Positions 57,290 to 64,000 of a stretch of DNA of 64,000 nt are shown here, one piece after another. This stretch comes from Saprospirales bacterium. Its GTDB lineage: Bacteria; Bacteroidota; Bacteroidia; Chitinophagales; Saprospiraceae. The position numbers were made by a program, and so were the translations under genes. Every line of letters starts with the position of its first letter. Position 1 is the stretch's first letter. The stretch is from contig JADJBL010000016.1 of the NCBI GenBank assembly GCA_016703765.1, positions 30,730 to 94,729 on the forward strand, read 5' to 3'. The notes under the pieces were generated by a model. That model did not search any database. It saw nothing but the letters and a program-made list of their open reading frames with translations, and was not told the DNA's origin.

Positions 57290-57363
57290 TTTAGTTATTA
57301 AGGTAATAAGGCATTAAGGCATTAAAGATCAATAACTTATTACCTTATTAGCTTAATAACTAA
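57290..57363. repeat. Tandem-word hairpin (TTAGTTATTAAGG family)
   Basis: TTAGTTATTAAGGTAATAAG words and the complementary CTTATTACCTTATTAGCTTA words, ending CTTAATAACTAA, lie between the convergent ends of pckG and pdxJ. Confidence 0.8.
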
Positions 57364-57393
57364 AACAAACTTATACCCTTATAAACTCAAAAA

Positions 57394-58107
57394 CTAGGTA
57401 AGTTTCTCCAAATACATCTGCACCACATTCCGCAACCCGTAGTACAGGGCGTCGCAGACCAGCGCATGCCCGATGGAGACTTCGAGCAGGCCGGGCACGT
57501 TTTCCTTGTAATATCGCAAATTGTCGAGGTTGAGGTCGTGGCCTGCGTTGATGCCGATGCCTATGTCGTTGGCCAGCATGGCAGAGCGGGTGTGGGGCGC
57601 AACCGCTCCGGCGGGGTCGCGTGGGAATTGATGTGCATATGGCCCGGTATAAAACTCGATGCGATCGGCGCCTACGGCTTTGGCGCCTTCCACCATCTTT
57701 TCCACCGGATCTACGAATAATGACACCCGGATACCGGCCTCGTGCAGCCGTGCTACCACCTCTTTTAACAGTGCAGCATGGTGAAGCGTATCCCAACCTG
57801 CATCCGAGGTGAGTTGCGAAGGGCTATCGGGCACCAGGGTGCACTGATGCGGACGGTGCTGCAACACCAGTTCCATAAACCGCGGCTCCGGATTTCCCTC
57901 GATATTGAACTCGGTCGTCACCAGCTCTTTGAGCGGCGCGATGTCGGCATACCGGATATGCCGCTCGTCGGGCCGTGGATGCACGGTGATGCCCTGGGCC
58001 CCGAAGGCCTCGCAGTCCCGGGCCACCTGGAGCAGGTCGGGCAGGTTGCCGCCGCGCGAGTTGCGGATCAGGGCTATTTTGTTGATGTTGACGCTGAGGC
58101 GGGACAT
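57394..58107 (-). CDS. pdxJ: Pyridoxine 5'-phosphate synthase
   Basis: Closes the ring of vitamin B6 in the deoxyxylulose-dependent route. The 237-residue TIM barrel has NINKIALIRNSRGGNLPDLL at the N-terminus, ITVHPRPDERHI (active His and Arg), NIEGNPEPRF, DRIEFYTGPYA and INAGHDLNLDNL. No pdxA gene is in view. It is divergent from the CPBP gene. Confidence 0.96.
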   Translation of the reverse strand: MSRLSVNINKIALIRNSRGGNLPDLLQVARDCEAFGAQGITVHPRPDERHIRYADIAPLKELVTTEFNIEGNPEPRFMELVLQHRPHQCTLVPDSPSQLTSDAGWDTLHHAALLKEVVARLHEAGIRVSLFVDPVEKMVEGAKAVGADRIEFYTGPYAHQFPRDPAGAVAPHTRSAMLANDIGIGINAGHDLNLDNLRYYKENVPGLLEVSIGHALVCDALYYGLRNVVQMYLEKLT

Positions 58108-58108
58108 T

Positions 58109-58276
58109 TGGTGACTGGTGACTGGTGACTGGTGACTGGTGACTATTACTTTGTAAAAATAAGCAATGCATTGGTTAGAAACGGTGTTGGGTTCATTGGT
58201 TTTCTGCTTATTTTTACCAGCTGCTTCACAGCCAAATCACCAGTCACCAGTCACTAATCACTAATCACCAGTCACT
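58109..58276. repeat. Tandem-word hairpin (GTGACTG family) around a second inverted repeat
   Basis: Five GTGACTG words (58110-58144) and the complementary CACCAGT/CACTAAT words (58235-58276) enclose a 13-bp inverted repeat GTAAAAATAAGCA (58153-58165) / TGCTTATTTTTAC (58205-58217). It fills the pdxJ-CPBP divergent gap. Confidence 0.8.
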
Positions 58277-58278
58277 AA

Positions 58279-59193
58279 ATGCCCCCTACCACCGCCCGCT
58301 CCTACTTCCCGCCCGGCATCGTGTTGCTGATGTTGCTCCTGTTGGTTTTCCTGTTTTTGCTGATCGGACAGGGATTGGGGCTGGCGCTCACATCGTTGAG
58401 CGGGGTGGAGTTGGAGCGATTTTTGACCACCGAAGACATTGAAACCACGCTTCTGGAGCGCAATGTGTTGCGGGGGGTTGCTGCTTTGAACCAGTTTTTC
58501 ACTTTCTGCTTGCCACCATTGTTGCTGGGCTGGTTTCTCTACCGGAGGCGGTGGGTGTGGGAAATGACCCTCGACCGCTCGCCGGGCTATGGGTGGCCCC
58601 TCAAGGGGGCGCTGTGGATCATGGCCGCTTTCCCCCTGGCGCAGCTCGTGTATTGGTTTAATAAAAACGCCATCCCCCTGCCCGAGTGGATGAGGGATAT
58701 GGAGGAATCTACCGGCGGATTGCTCCGGGCTTTTCTGGTAATGGATTCGCCCTGGGAATACCTCTTTTCGATGCTGGTCATGGGCCTTCTGCCCGCCTTG
58801 GGGGAGGAACTGGTGTTCCGCGGCTTCCTGCAGCGCTACCTCGGCCGCACGCGCATCGGTCCGCACGCGGCGGTCTGGGCCGCGGCGCTCATCTTCAGCG
58901 CCATACACTTTCAGTTCGAGGGCTTTTTGCCTCGGGTGCTGCTCGGGGCTTTGCTGGGCTACCTGTATTTTTTCACGCGAAATTTGTGGGTGCCCATTGT
59001 GGCCCATTTTGTCAATAACGCCATGCAGGTCACGGCCGCTTATGTGGCGCAGGATAAATTCCTGGAGTTCGACCAGTCGGCCGAAAATCCCATCTCCTGG
59101 CCCCTGGGCCTGGGCTCGACGCTGATCGTGCTGGGCCTGGGCTATCATTTATGGAACACCCGCATTTCACCACCCGAAAACCCGCCCGCATGA
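58279..59193 (+). CDS. CPBP family intramembrane glutamic protease
   Basis: A 304-residue eight-helix membrane protein of the CAAX-protease/bacteriocin-processing family. The active-site motif GEELVFRGFLQRYLG (Glu-Glu and Arg) is present at about residue 176, with the second motif (AALIFSAIHFQFEGFLPRVLLG, His) and the third (NLWVPIVAHFVNNAMQV, His and Asn). The substrate is unknown. Its stop overlaps the cdsA start by an ATGA, so the two are translated together. Confidence 0.92.
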   Translation: MPPTTARSYFPPGIVLLMLLLLVFLFLLIGQGLGLALTSLSGVELERFLTTEDIETTLLERNVLRGVAALNQFFTFCLPPLLLGWFLYRRRWVWEMTLDRSPGYGWPLKGALWIMAAFPLAQLVYWFNKNAIPLPEWMRDMEESTGGLLRAFLVMDSPWEYLFSMLVMGLLPALGEELVFRGFLQRYLGRTRIGPHAAVWAAALIFSAIHFQFEGFLPRVLLGALLGYLYFFTRNLWVPIVAHFVNNAMQVTAAYVAQDKFLEFDQSAENPISWPLGLGSTLIVLGLGYHLWNTRISPPENPPA

Positions 59194-59998
59194 ATGGATT
59201 TGCCCGCAGAAGCCTGACCGCCGCCCTGTTCGGCGCCGTCGTGATCGGCTGCATCCTGGCAGGGCCGATCCCCTTCGGCCTGTTGTTTTTGGCGGTGGCC
59301 TTCCTCTGCCTCTGGGAGTTTTTTCATCTGGTGTCTTCTGAATTTTCCTGGCCGGAGGCTGCGGGGATCGCCCTGGGTTTGCTTCCTTTTTTGTGGCAGG
59401 GGTTGGTCATTTTTTCTCCTTGCCCTGGCAGCCGAATCTGTTGGTTTGGCTATTGCTTTTCTCCTTGTTCAGCGCCGCGCTGCTGATCGTCCATCCGCAA
59501 AAGCTTTTCCCCCTTTCCGCTTGGTGGGCTCTGGGGACGGTCTATATCGGTCTGCCTTTCTTCTTTTTATTGAAAATAGCCTTTATCGGCGGGGAATACC
59601 ATTTCGGCCCGGTGTTCGGCCTGCTGCTCCTCACCTGGGCAAATGATACCGGCGCTTATCTCGTGGGTTCGCGGATCGGCAAGCGGAAACTGTTTGCCTC
59701 TGTATCGCCGAAAAAGACCTGGGAGGGCACGCTGGGGGGCATCGCCTTCGCCGTCCTGGCCGGCTGGGGCATTTACGCCATCGGCTGGTTCGACACCCTG
59801 CAGGACGGATTTGCGCTGGGCTTAATCGTCGGCGTCTTCGGCACGATCGGAGATCTGGTGGAGTCGGCCCTGAAGCGGCATTTCCAGGTGAAAGACACCG
59901 GGACCCTACTGCCGGGGCATGGCGGGGTGTTGGATCGGTTTGATAGTTTTATATTCCTATTGCCTTTTGCTTCGGGGTATTTGATGATTGTCAGTTAG
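59190..59998 (+). pseudogene. cdsA: Phosphatidate cytidylyltransferase, frameshifted near 59415
   Basis: Makes CDP-diacylglycerol for phospholipid synthesis. The first frame (MNGFARRSLTAALFGAVVIG to FLWQGLVIF) and the second (SLPWQPNLLVWLLLFSLF to the end) join at a T6 run near 59412-59420 with one base lost. The CdsA signature is intact: LLTWANDTGAYLVGSRIGKRKL, SPKKTWEGTLGG and GDLVESALKRHFQVKD...LLPGHGGVLDRFDSF. As an essential gene it is probably whole in the organism. Expected about 270 residues. Confidence 0.87.
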
Positions 59999-60018
59999 TC
60001 AGTTGGTCGGTTAGTCTA
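59990..60018. repeat. Tandem words GTCAGTTA / GTCGGTTA
   Basis: GTCAGTTAGTCAGTTGGTCG-type words directly follow the cdsA stop. No inverted partner is seen. Confidence 0.5.
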
Positions 60019-60115
60019 GGTTGGCTCGTGAGGTCCCATCGCTCGCTCGTGAGGGTCTTTGACCGAAACACAACGTTAAATAGCTATTTTTCGTAAATTG
60101 ACCTTCGCATAAATT

Positions 60116-60544
60116 TTGATTGCTGGAATCGATCAAAGACATAAAAGCCTCACTAAAAGGGCCCTTCAAGAAAGCCTGGATCAGTTGATCAATCAATTCT
60201 TCAACCTTATCAGCCCTGACTCTATTCTCCACGATGACATGGTCATTATCGCGGGAAGGCATAAACAATTGGAAAGAGACTCCATCAGGGGTACTGTCGA
60301 TCAGGATACGAAAGAAAAAAGCCTTGCGCAAATAAGGTCCGGCCTGCTCAAAGTCATCAATGATCTGAAGGAAGAGGATTTGCTACCAATTAACTCTGCT
60401 GAGGATGACAACCCTGAAGCGGCAAAACGAGGCGTTTCAAGAGTTGTTTCAAAATTACCGGGGATACTAAAAAATGGATCGAGGAGAATTTTGGGGAATT
60501 CGATCATTCATTTCTGGAGAAAGGATTTCGGACCAGGAAGATAG
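60116..60544 (+). pseudogene. EAD11-like effector-associated domain fragment
   Basis: A 142-codon frame beginning with TTG. Its first 95 residues fit effector-associated domain 11: LDQLINQFFNL, then DMVIIAGRHKQLERDSIRGT, then SLAQIRSGLLKVINDL. These domains occur as adaptors in STAND/defence and conflict proteins of Bacteroidota and cyanobacteria. After about residue 100 another frame (KKWIEENFGEFDHSFLEKGF) seems to carry the sequence on, so the gene is probably decayed. The effector part is not recognisable. Confidence 0.5.
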
Positions 60545-61089
60545 CGATGAATATGAACCTTGAGGGCACTTGGAAAATTCTACTTGCCGGATATTTGGGT
60601 CAAATTTGAAACTAAATTTTGTTGGACACGAAAAATTAAGTTCAAGGCTATATCCGCAGAAGAAAAAAGGATTTATTAAAGAAGAAAAAAGGGTATGTCA
60701 ATATATCTTTGATATACTGGACCTCGAAAAAAACTCTTGGTCAAAGCGAAGAATTTAGAAAAAGAGTATCGATCCAATTTGTATTCGTGCCCTTAACAAG
60801 AAAATGGCCTGAATAAAATTTTTTGCGAATGAATTCACGGAGGATGCCGTGATTATTCCGGACGATAATCCCGTCGAACGGGATGATTTGGATTACTAAG
60901 GTTTGGTTGAAGACTACAAGAAAAATTCCATCGCCCTTTTTCAACAAACAGCAAATTTTTGGAAGCATTCTGCAAGAAGATGAATGAGTTCATGGAGATA
61001 TGCAGGCGGTTAAACTCGAACCTGTAACCCTTAGTTTTCAGAAGCCCCAGTTGAACCAAGATCTGTAGTTTTGCGTTATGTAATAATCG
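60545..61089. other. Degenerate coding remnants, no intact gene
   Basis: This 545-base stretch has short frames in all phases broken by stops. Pieces on the plus strand such as IWVKFETKFCWTRKIKFKAI and FANEFTEDAVIIPDDNPVER look like protein but match nothing I know. It is AT-richer than the neighbours. It may be the rest of the EAD11-like gene. Confidence 0.5.
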
Positions 61090-61113
61090 ACTGCATTTAC
61101 ATATATTTGCAGT
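61090..61113 (+). promoter_or_regulatory. Candidate AbiE promoter/operator
   Basis: An inverted repeat ACTGCA-N12-TGCAGT overlaps a perfect -7 box, TATATTTG (61102-61109), 13 bases upstream of the antitoxin-like ATG at 61126. AbiEi-type antitoxins repress their own promoter through inverted repeats, which suits this site. Confidence 0.55.
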
Positions 61114-61125
61114 ATATTTTTACAA

Positions 61126-61724
61126 ATGAGCGTTCAAGTCAAAATAGAAGATATTTTTTCCGCAGGTCAGGGTTATGCAAAGACGGCGGATATCCTGGCC
61201 GCAGGCATACATTTTTCACATCTGAAAAACCTGATGGAGACGGGCGTGGTAACCAAAATCAAACAAGGGTATTACCGTTGGGAAGGAAAAGCATATTGGG
61301 GTAGCGAGCTGCCGGAAATCTCGAGGTTGGTCCCCCAAGGAGTCTTTTGCCTGTTTTCTGCCGCCGAATACCATGGATTGACTACCTACCAGCCCTGGCA
61401 ACATCACCTTGCGGTGGAAAGGTCTGTCAAAACTTTCAGAGCTGCCTGGTGACCGGGTAAAGCTTTATTTCTGGACAAAAAAAGCTTTTCGAATTTGGTA
61501 TTACAACAGTCTCCGCAGGGGAAGGTGAGGTTCGAATGACCACACCCGAGCGCACCGTTTGCGATTTGGTAAAATATCGCAACAAAACCGGCAAGGACAT
61601 TATGCTGGAAGCAATTCGGGCTTACCTCCTGCGAAAAGACAGAAATATTTCCCTCTTGCTTGATTTGGCCCAGCAGCTGAGGGTAGAAAAAATCATCAGG
61701 CCGTATTTGGAGATAGGAGTATGA
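61126..61724 (+). pseudogene. AbiEi-like antitoxin/transcriptional regulator, frameshifted
   Basis: Antitoxin of an AbiE-type (type IV) toxin-antitoxin pair. The first frame (MSVQVKIEDIFSAGQGYAKTADILAAGIH...IKQGYYRWEGKAYWG) is the winged-helix N-terminus; it runs to 61452. The C-terminal part is in another frame, MTTPERTVCDLVKYRNKTGK to RVEKIIRPYLEIGV, ending at 61724. A frameshift lies around 61430-61535. The stop overlaps the toxin start by ATGA. Both genes look degenerate. Confidence 0.72.
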
Positions 61725-62446
61725 AAAATTATGCAGATTCTGTTCGGGCAAGGCTCGTCGAACTGGGGCGGCGGAAAATGTCTGGTTTAATCACCTTGTC
61801 CGCGAGGTTTCTGCATGAGCGGTTGTTGTACCGGCTTTCCGTTTCGAAATATTCTCGAAATCCTTTCGATTGCATGCGAACCCGATGGCGTCCAATTTGA
61901 TATGCGGGTTATCGAAACAGGAGAAATTGTAAAAGAGGGAAATTACAGAGGTATTCGCCTTCAATTTTGGGCCAGTTTAGGCCAGATCCGGGAAAAAATG
62001 CAGGTAGACATTGGGTTTGGGGATGTTGTTATCCCTTCGCCCGTGCGAATGCGATTTCCCACCTTATTGGATCTTCCTGCTCCAAATATCCAGGCCTATT
62101 CTGTGGAAACCGTCATCTCCGAAAAATTCCACGCCATGACCCAACTTGGGGAGCTCAACAGCAGGATGAAGGATTTCTACGACCTCTGTTGGCGCTTCGC
62201 CCCGGTAAATTTGATCCCAAAGTTCTGCCGGTAGCTATTTTTGAAACGTTCAAAACCAGAGGGACCCAACTGCCAGAAAGCGACAGGTTGTTTCCAAAGG
62301 ATTTCCATTCCAAAGAAGACCGGATAAAGCAATGGACAGCTTTTTTGAATAAATCCCGGCTCCCAGCGCTGGATTTTGAAGCGGTTATGGTACATGTTCA
62401 AACTGAGATGAAGCCGGTAATAGGGGCAATTCATGGAAGAAATTGA
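61721..62446 (+). pseudogene. AbiEii-like nucleotidyltransferase toxin with catalytic core deleted
   Basis: The toxin partner of the pair. The sequence starts MKNYADSVRARLVELGR, then in other frames NVWFNHLVRE and RFLHERLLYRLSVSKYS. Directly after comes FRNILEILSIACEPDGVQFD...IRLQFWASLGQIREKMQVDIGFGD, which is downstream sequence. The stretch expected between them, with the nucleotidyltransferase GG-x-A-L and D-x-D motifs, is missing. More shifts follow, and the C-terminal part ends at 62446. It should be inactive. Confidence 0.7.
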
Positions 62447-62558
62447 TGGGTTGAAAAAAATTTCCCCCCCAATCATATCCATCAAATAAATCACACCAAT
62501 CACAGTGTCTTGTCCTGAAATAGGTTTACACCCTGAAGGGTTCAAAACCTAAAGAATT

Positions 62559-62945
62559 GTGAAAAGAGTAAAGCCAGGGAATCGACGCTATGCCAAATCT
62601 CTAAAGCGAAAGATAGCAGAAGAATACCTCAGCGGTAAATTCAGTTATGGAGTAGCAGCGGAAGAATACGGTCTGAAGGACAAGATGGTTGTCAAGGAAT
62701 TTGTAAAATGGTACAAGAGAACGTTGTACCTTGAACAAATGGAAGGGGAAAAACAACCAAAAGACCCTCCAAAGCAGGATTCTTCCACGGAATCACCAAC
62801 GAAGGAGCAGCTGCGGAATTTGGAGCAAGAACTAGCACAAGCCAAACTCAAGATAGCAGGCTTGGAAGCGCTCATTGATATAGCTGAACAAGAGCTGCAA
62901 ATAGATATCAGAAAAAAGTCTGGTACCAAACCGTCCAACAAATGA
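62559..62945 (+). CDS. IS3-family transposase OrfA
   Basis: A 128-residue DNA-binding protein. An N-terminal helix-turn-helix (YAKSLKRKIAEEYLSGKFSYGVAAEEYGL) is followed by a leucine-zipper-like coiled coil (EQLRNLEQELAQAKLKIAGLEALIDIAEQEL), as in other IS3 OrfA proteins. Near the end the slippery heptamer A-AAA-AAG (62912-62918) lies in the proper frame for a -1 shift into orfB. The stop overlaps the orfB ATG (ATGA). Confidence 0.9.
   Translation: MKRVKPGNRRYAKSLKRKIAEEYLSGKFSYGVAAEEYGLKDKMVVKEFVKWYKRTLYLEQMEGEKQPKDPPKQDSSTESPTKEQLRNLEQELAQAKLKIAGLEALIDIAEQELQIDIRKKSGTKPSNK
62912..62918 (+). promoter_or_regulatory. Programmed -1 frameshift site A-AAA-AAG
   Basis: In orfA the codons read AGA AAA AAG across this site. 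A -1 slip gives VWYQTVQQMKQLYG, which continues without stop into orfB, the expected way to make the OrfAB transposase in IS3 elements. Confidence 0.7.
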
Positions 62946-63805
62946 AGCAGCTCTATGGCCGTGTTGGCTTGCAAGACCTATGCGGACTGTTTGGTTATAG
63001 CCGGCAATCGTACTATAAGCGCCAGGTTCGGGAAGAACAACTGGCTTTTGAGTCAGCCTTAGTGGTAGATCTGGTGCGCGAAGAACGGCGGAATATTGTG
63101 CGCATAGGCGGGCGGAAATTGTTTTTTATGCTCGGGCCCGAGCTGGGCCGGCACCAGCTAAAAATAGGGCGAGATGCATTCTTTGAGGTGCTTCGCGCCA
63201 ACGGGCTTTTGATCACACGGCGCAAAAGGCGCGTGGTGACTACCTGGAGCAGGCATGGGCTGAAGACCTACCCGAACCTGATCCGGGAACTGAGACCTCT
63301 TCGCCCGAATGAATTGTGGGTCAGCGATATCACCTACATCCGGGTTGGGGATATATGGCACTATGTCATTTTTATTACCGATGCTTACTCCCGTATGATA
63401 GTAGGCTATAACGTAGCAGATCACATGGATGCTCCATTCTGTGTAAAAGCCTTGGATCAGGCTTTGGCTCAATGGATTGACCGGACCGGGCCGCTTATTC
63501 ATCATTCTGACCGGGGCTTGCAATACTGTTCGGCTCTTTATAGCGGAAAATTACTGGAGAATCATATCCACATTAGCATGACAGAACATGGCGATCCTTT
63601 AGAAAATGCCCTTGCCGAGAGAGTCAATGGTATCTTCAAACAAGACTTTGAAATGGACCAAAATTTTGAAAACTTGACAGAAGCAAAAAACCAAATTCAA
63701 AACATGGTCCATCACTACAACCACACCCGGCCTCACGCCAGTTGTGACTATCTGACTCCGGCCCAGGCCCATTCAAAACAAGGACTCTTGCCAAAACGTT
63801 GGTAA
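62942..63805 (+). CDS. IS3-family transposase OrfB (DDE integrase)
   Basis: A 287-residue catalytic part of the transposase. The HTH_21 region is ERRNIVRIGGRKLFFMLGPEL; the DDE triad is in LWVSDITYIRVGD (Asp), LIHHSDRGLQYCS (Asp) and DPLENALAERVNGIFKQDF (Glu). The end HHYNHTRPHASCDYLTPAQAH is typical of the family. It appears intact and may be active. Confidence 0.95.
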   Translation: MKQLYGRVGLQDLCGLFGYSRQSYYKRQVREEQLAFESALVVDLVREERRNIVRIGGRKLFFMLGPELGRHQLKIGRDAFFEVLRANGLLITRRKRRVVTTWSRHGLKTYPNLIRELRPLRPNELWVSDITYIRVGDIWHYVIFITDAYSRMIVGYNVADHMDAPFCVKALDQALAQWIDRTGPLIHHSDRGLQYCSALYSGKLLENHIHISMTEHGDPLENALAERVNGIFKQDFEMDQNFENLTEAKNQIQNMVHHYNHTRPHASCDYLTPAQAHSKQGLLPKRW

Positions 63806-63833
63806 TTCCTATTTGTCAATGAACTTTGTTGTC

Positions 63834-63910
63834 CCGAATATGGAAGCAAAAATCCCGCTACGGTTCCGCTTTCGCTCCACCTCGCTTGGATGTTTTGCTT
63901 CCATATTCGG
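63834..63910. repeat. 18-bp inverted repeat in the 3' part of the IS
   Basis: CCGAATATGGAAGCAAAA (63834-63851) and its exact complement (63893-63910) flank a 41-base loop, between orfB and the right end. It could act as a transcription terminator protecting the transposase from outside transcription. Confidence 0.7.
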
Positions 63911-63912
63911 AA

Positions 63913-63994
63913 CTGTAAACCTATTTTAGGACCTATTTTGTGAATGTAAACCTATTTCAGTACTACCCTTTGGGGTGTAAACTTTTTTCAGGAC
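63913..63994. repeat. Three 20-base iterons at 31-base spacing at the IS right end
   Basis: CTGTAAACCTATTTTAGGAC (63913), ATGTAAACCTATTTCAGTAC (63944) and GTGTAAACTTTTTTCAGGAC (63975) are related copies of the terminal motif, exactly 31 bases apart. The left end has just one. They are likely transposase-binding sites. Confidence 0.75.
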
Positions 63995-64000
63995 GAGTCA

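Larger units (their letters stand above)
62506..64000 (+). mobile_element. Complete IS3-family insertion sequence
   Basis: About 1.5 kb from the left end (TGTCTTGTCCTGAAATAGG at 62506) to the right end, whose complement reads TGACTCGTCCTGAAAAAAG at 64000. It carries orfA and orfB with a -1 frameshift signal. The right end has three related 20-base motifs at 31-base spacing. A target duplication cannot be checked because the element ends at the last base of the window. It lies 60 bases after the AbiEii remnant. Confidence 0.85.

Noticed and set aside
59151..59486. Separate 111-residue protein at the start of cdsA
   Set aside because: It is the N-terminal part of CdsA; the remainder continues in the other frame with the CdsA signature.
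60011..60331. Minus-strand 106-codon frame
   Set aside because: It lies opposite the EAD11-like fragment and has no recognisable features.

Overview
The window reads as a chromosomal segment of a GC-rich Bacteroidota member. The best fit is the Saprospiria/Saprospiraceae group; this is inferred and not checked by any search. Supporting signs are type IX secretion (T9SS) C-terminal domains and a gliding-associated C-terminal domain, an alternative complex III (act) operon joined to a caa3-type oxidase operon, a maeB-type malic enzyme, HU-CCDC81/SPOR and LVIVD-repeat proteins, promoters of the TTTG/TAnnTTTG type, and start codons mostly without a Shine-Dalgarno sequence.

Layout. 0-6 kb: the end of a membrane protein, Hsp20, a Tat-exported pirin, two duplicated medium-chain dehydrogenases around an Uma2 gene, an SMP-30 lipoprotein and a tRNA-Arg(UCU) with weak stems. 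5.9-6.2 kb: a 257-bp nested palindromic (MITE-like) element. 6.5-15 kb: two secreted proteins (one frameshifted), malic enzyme, uracil-DNA glycosylase (frameshifted) and small membrane proteins. 15.2-31.9 kb: one long minus-strand respiratory cluster, actA-actB-actC-actD-actE-actF then ctaC, ctaD, ctaB, two subunit III genes, subunit IV, a SCO-like protein and a DUF420 protein. It oxidises menaquinol, passes electrons through cytochrome c and reduces oxygen. A clear promoter precedes actA. 32-45.9 kb: thyA, a UbiD decarboxylase, a secreted metalloprotease, a 101-bp-periodic palindrome array, a broken di-haem cytochrome, an RNA methyltransferase, a STAND ATPase, a second di-haem cytochrome, and a RIC/ScdA Fe-S repair protein with a palindromic operator. 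45.9-60 kb: mostly housekeeping (serine dehydratase, metK, FAH family, trpS, ridA, rpmF, yceD, SPOR protein, GTP-PEPCK, pdxJ, CPBP protease, cdsA). 60-64 kb: a decayed defence-type region (an EAD11-like fragment and AbiEi/AbiEii remnants), then a complete IS3-family element ending at the window edge.

Two properties run through the whole window. First, at least 17 intergenic gaps carry AT-rich arrays of short tandem 'words' (for example GTGACTG, GTTTAGGAG, GTTGAAAA, TTAAGTTATT), most followed by the complementary array so that they fold as long hairpins. The same few word families recur at unrelated loci. Second, about ten otherwise good genes, several of them normally essential, are each split by a one-base shift, mostly in homopolymers. 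This looks more like residual sequencing error than biology, except in the 60-62.5 kb region, where a real internal deletion is visible.
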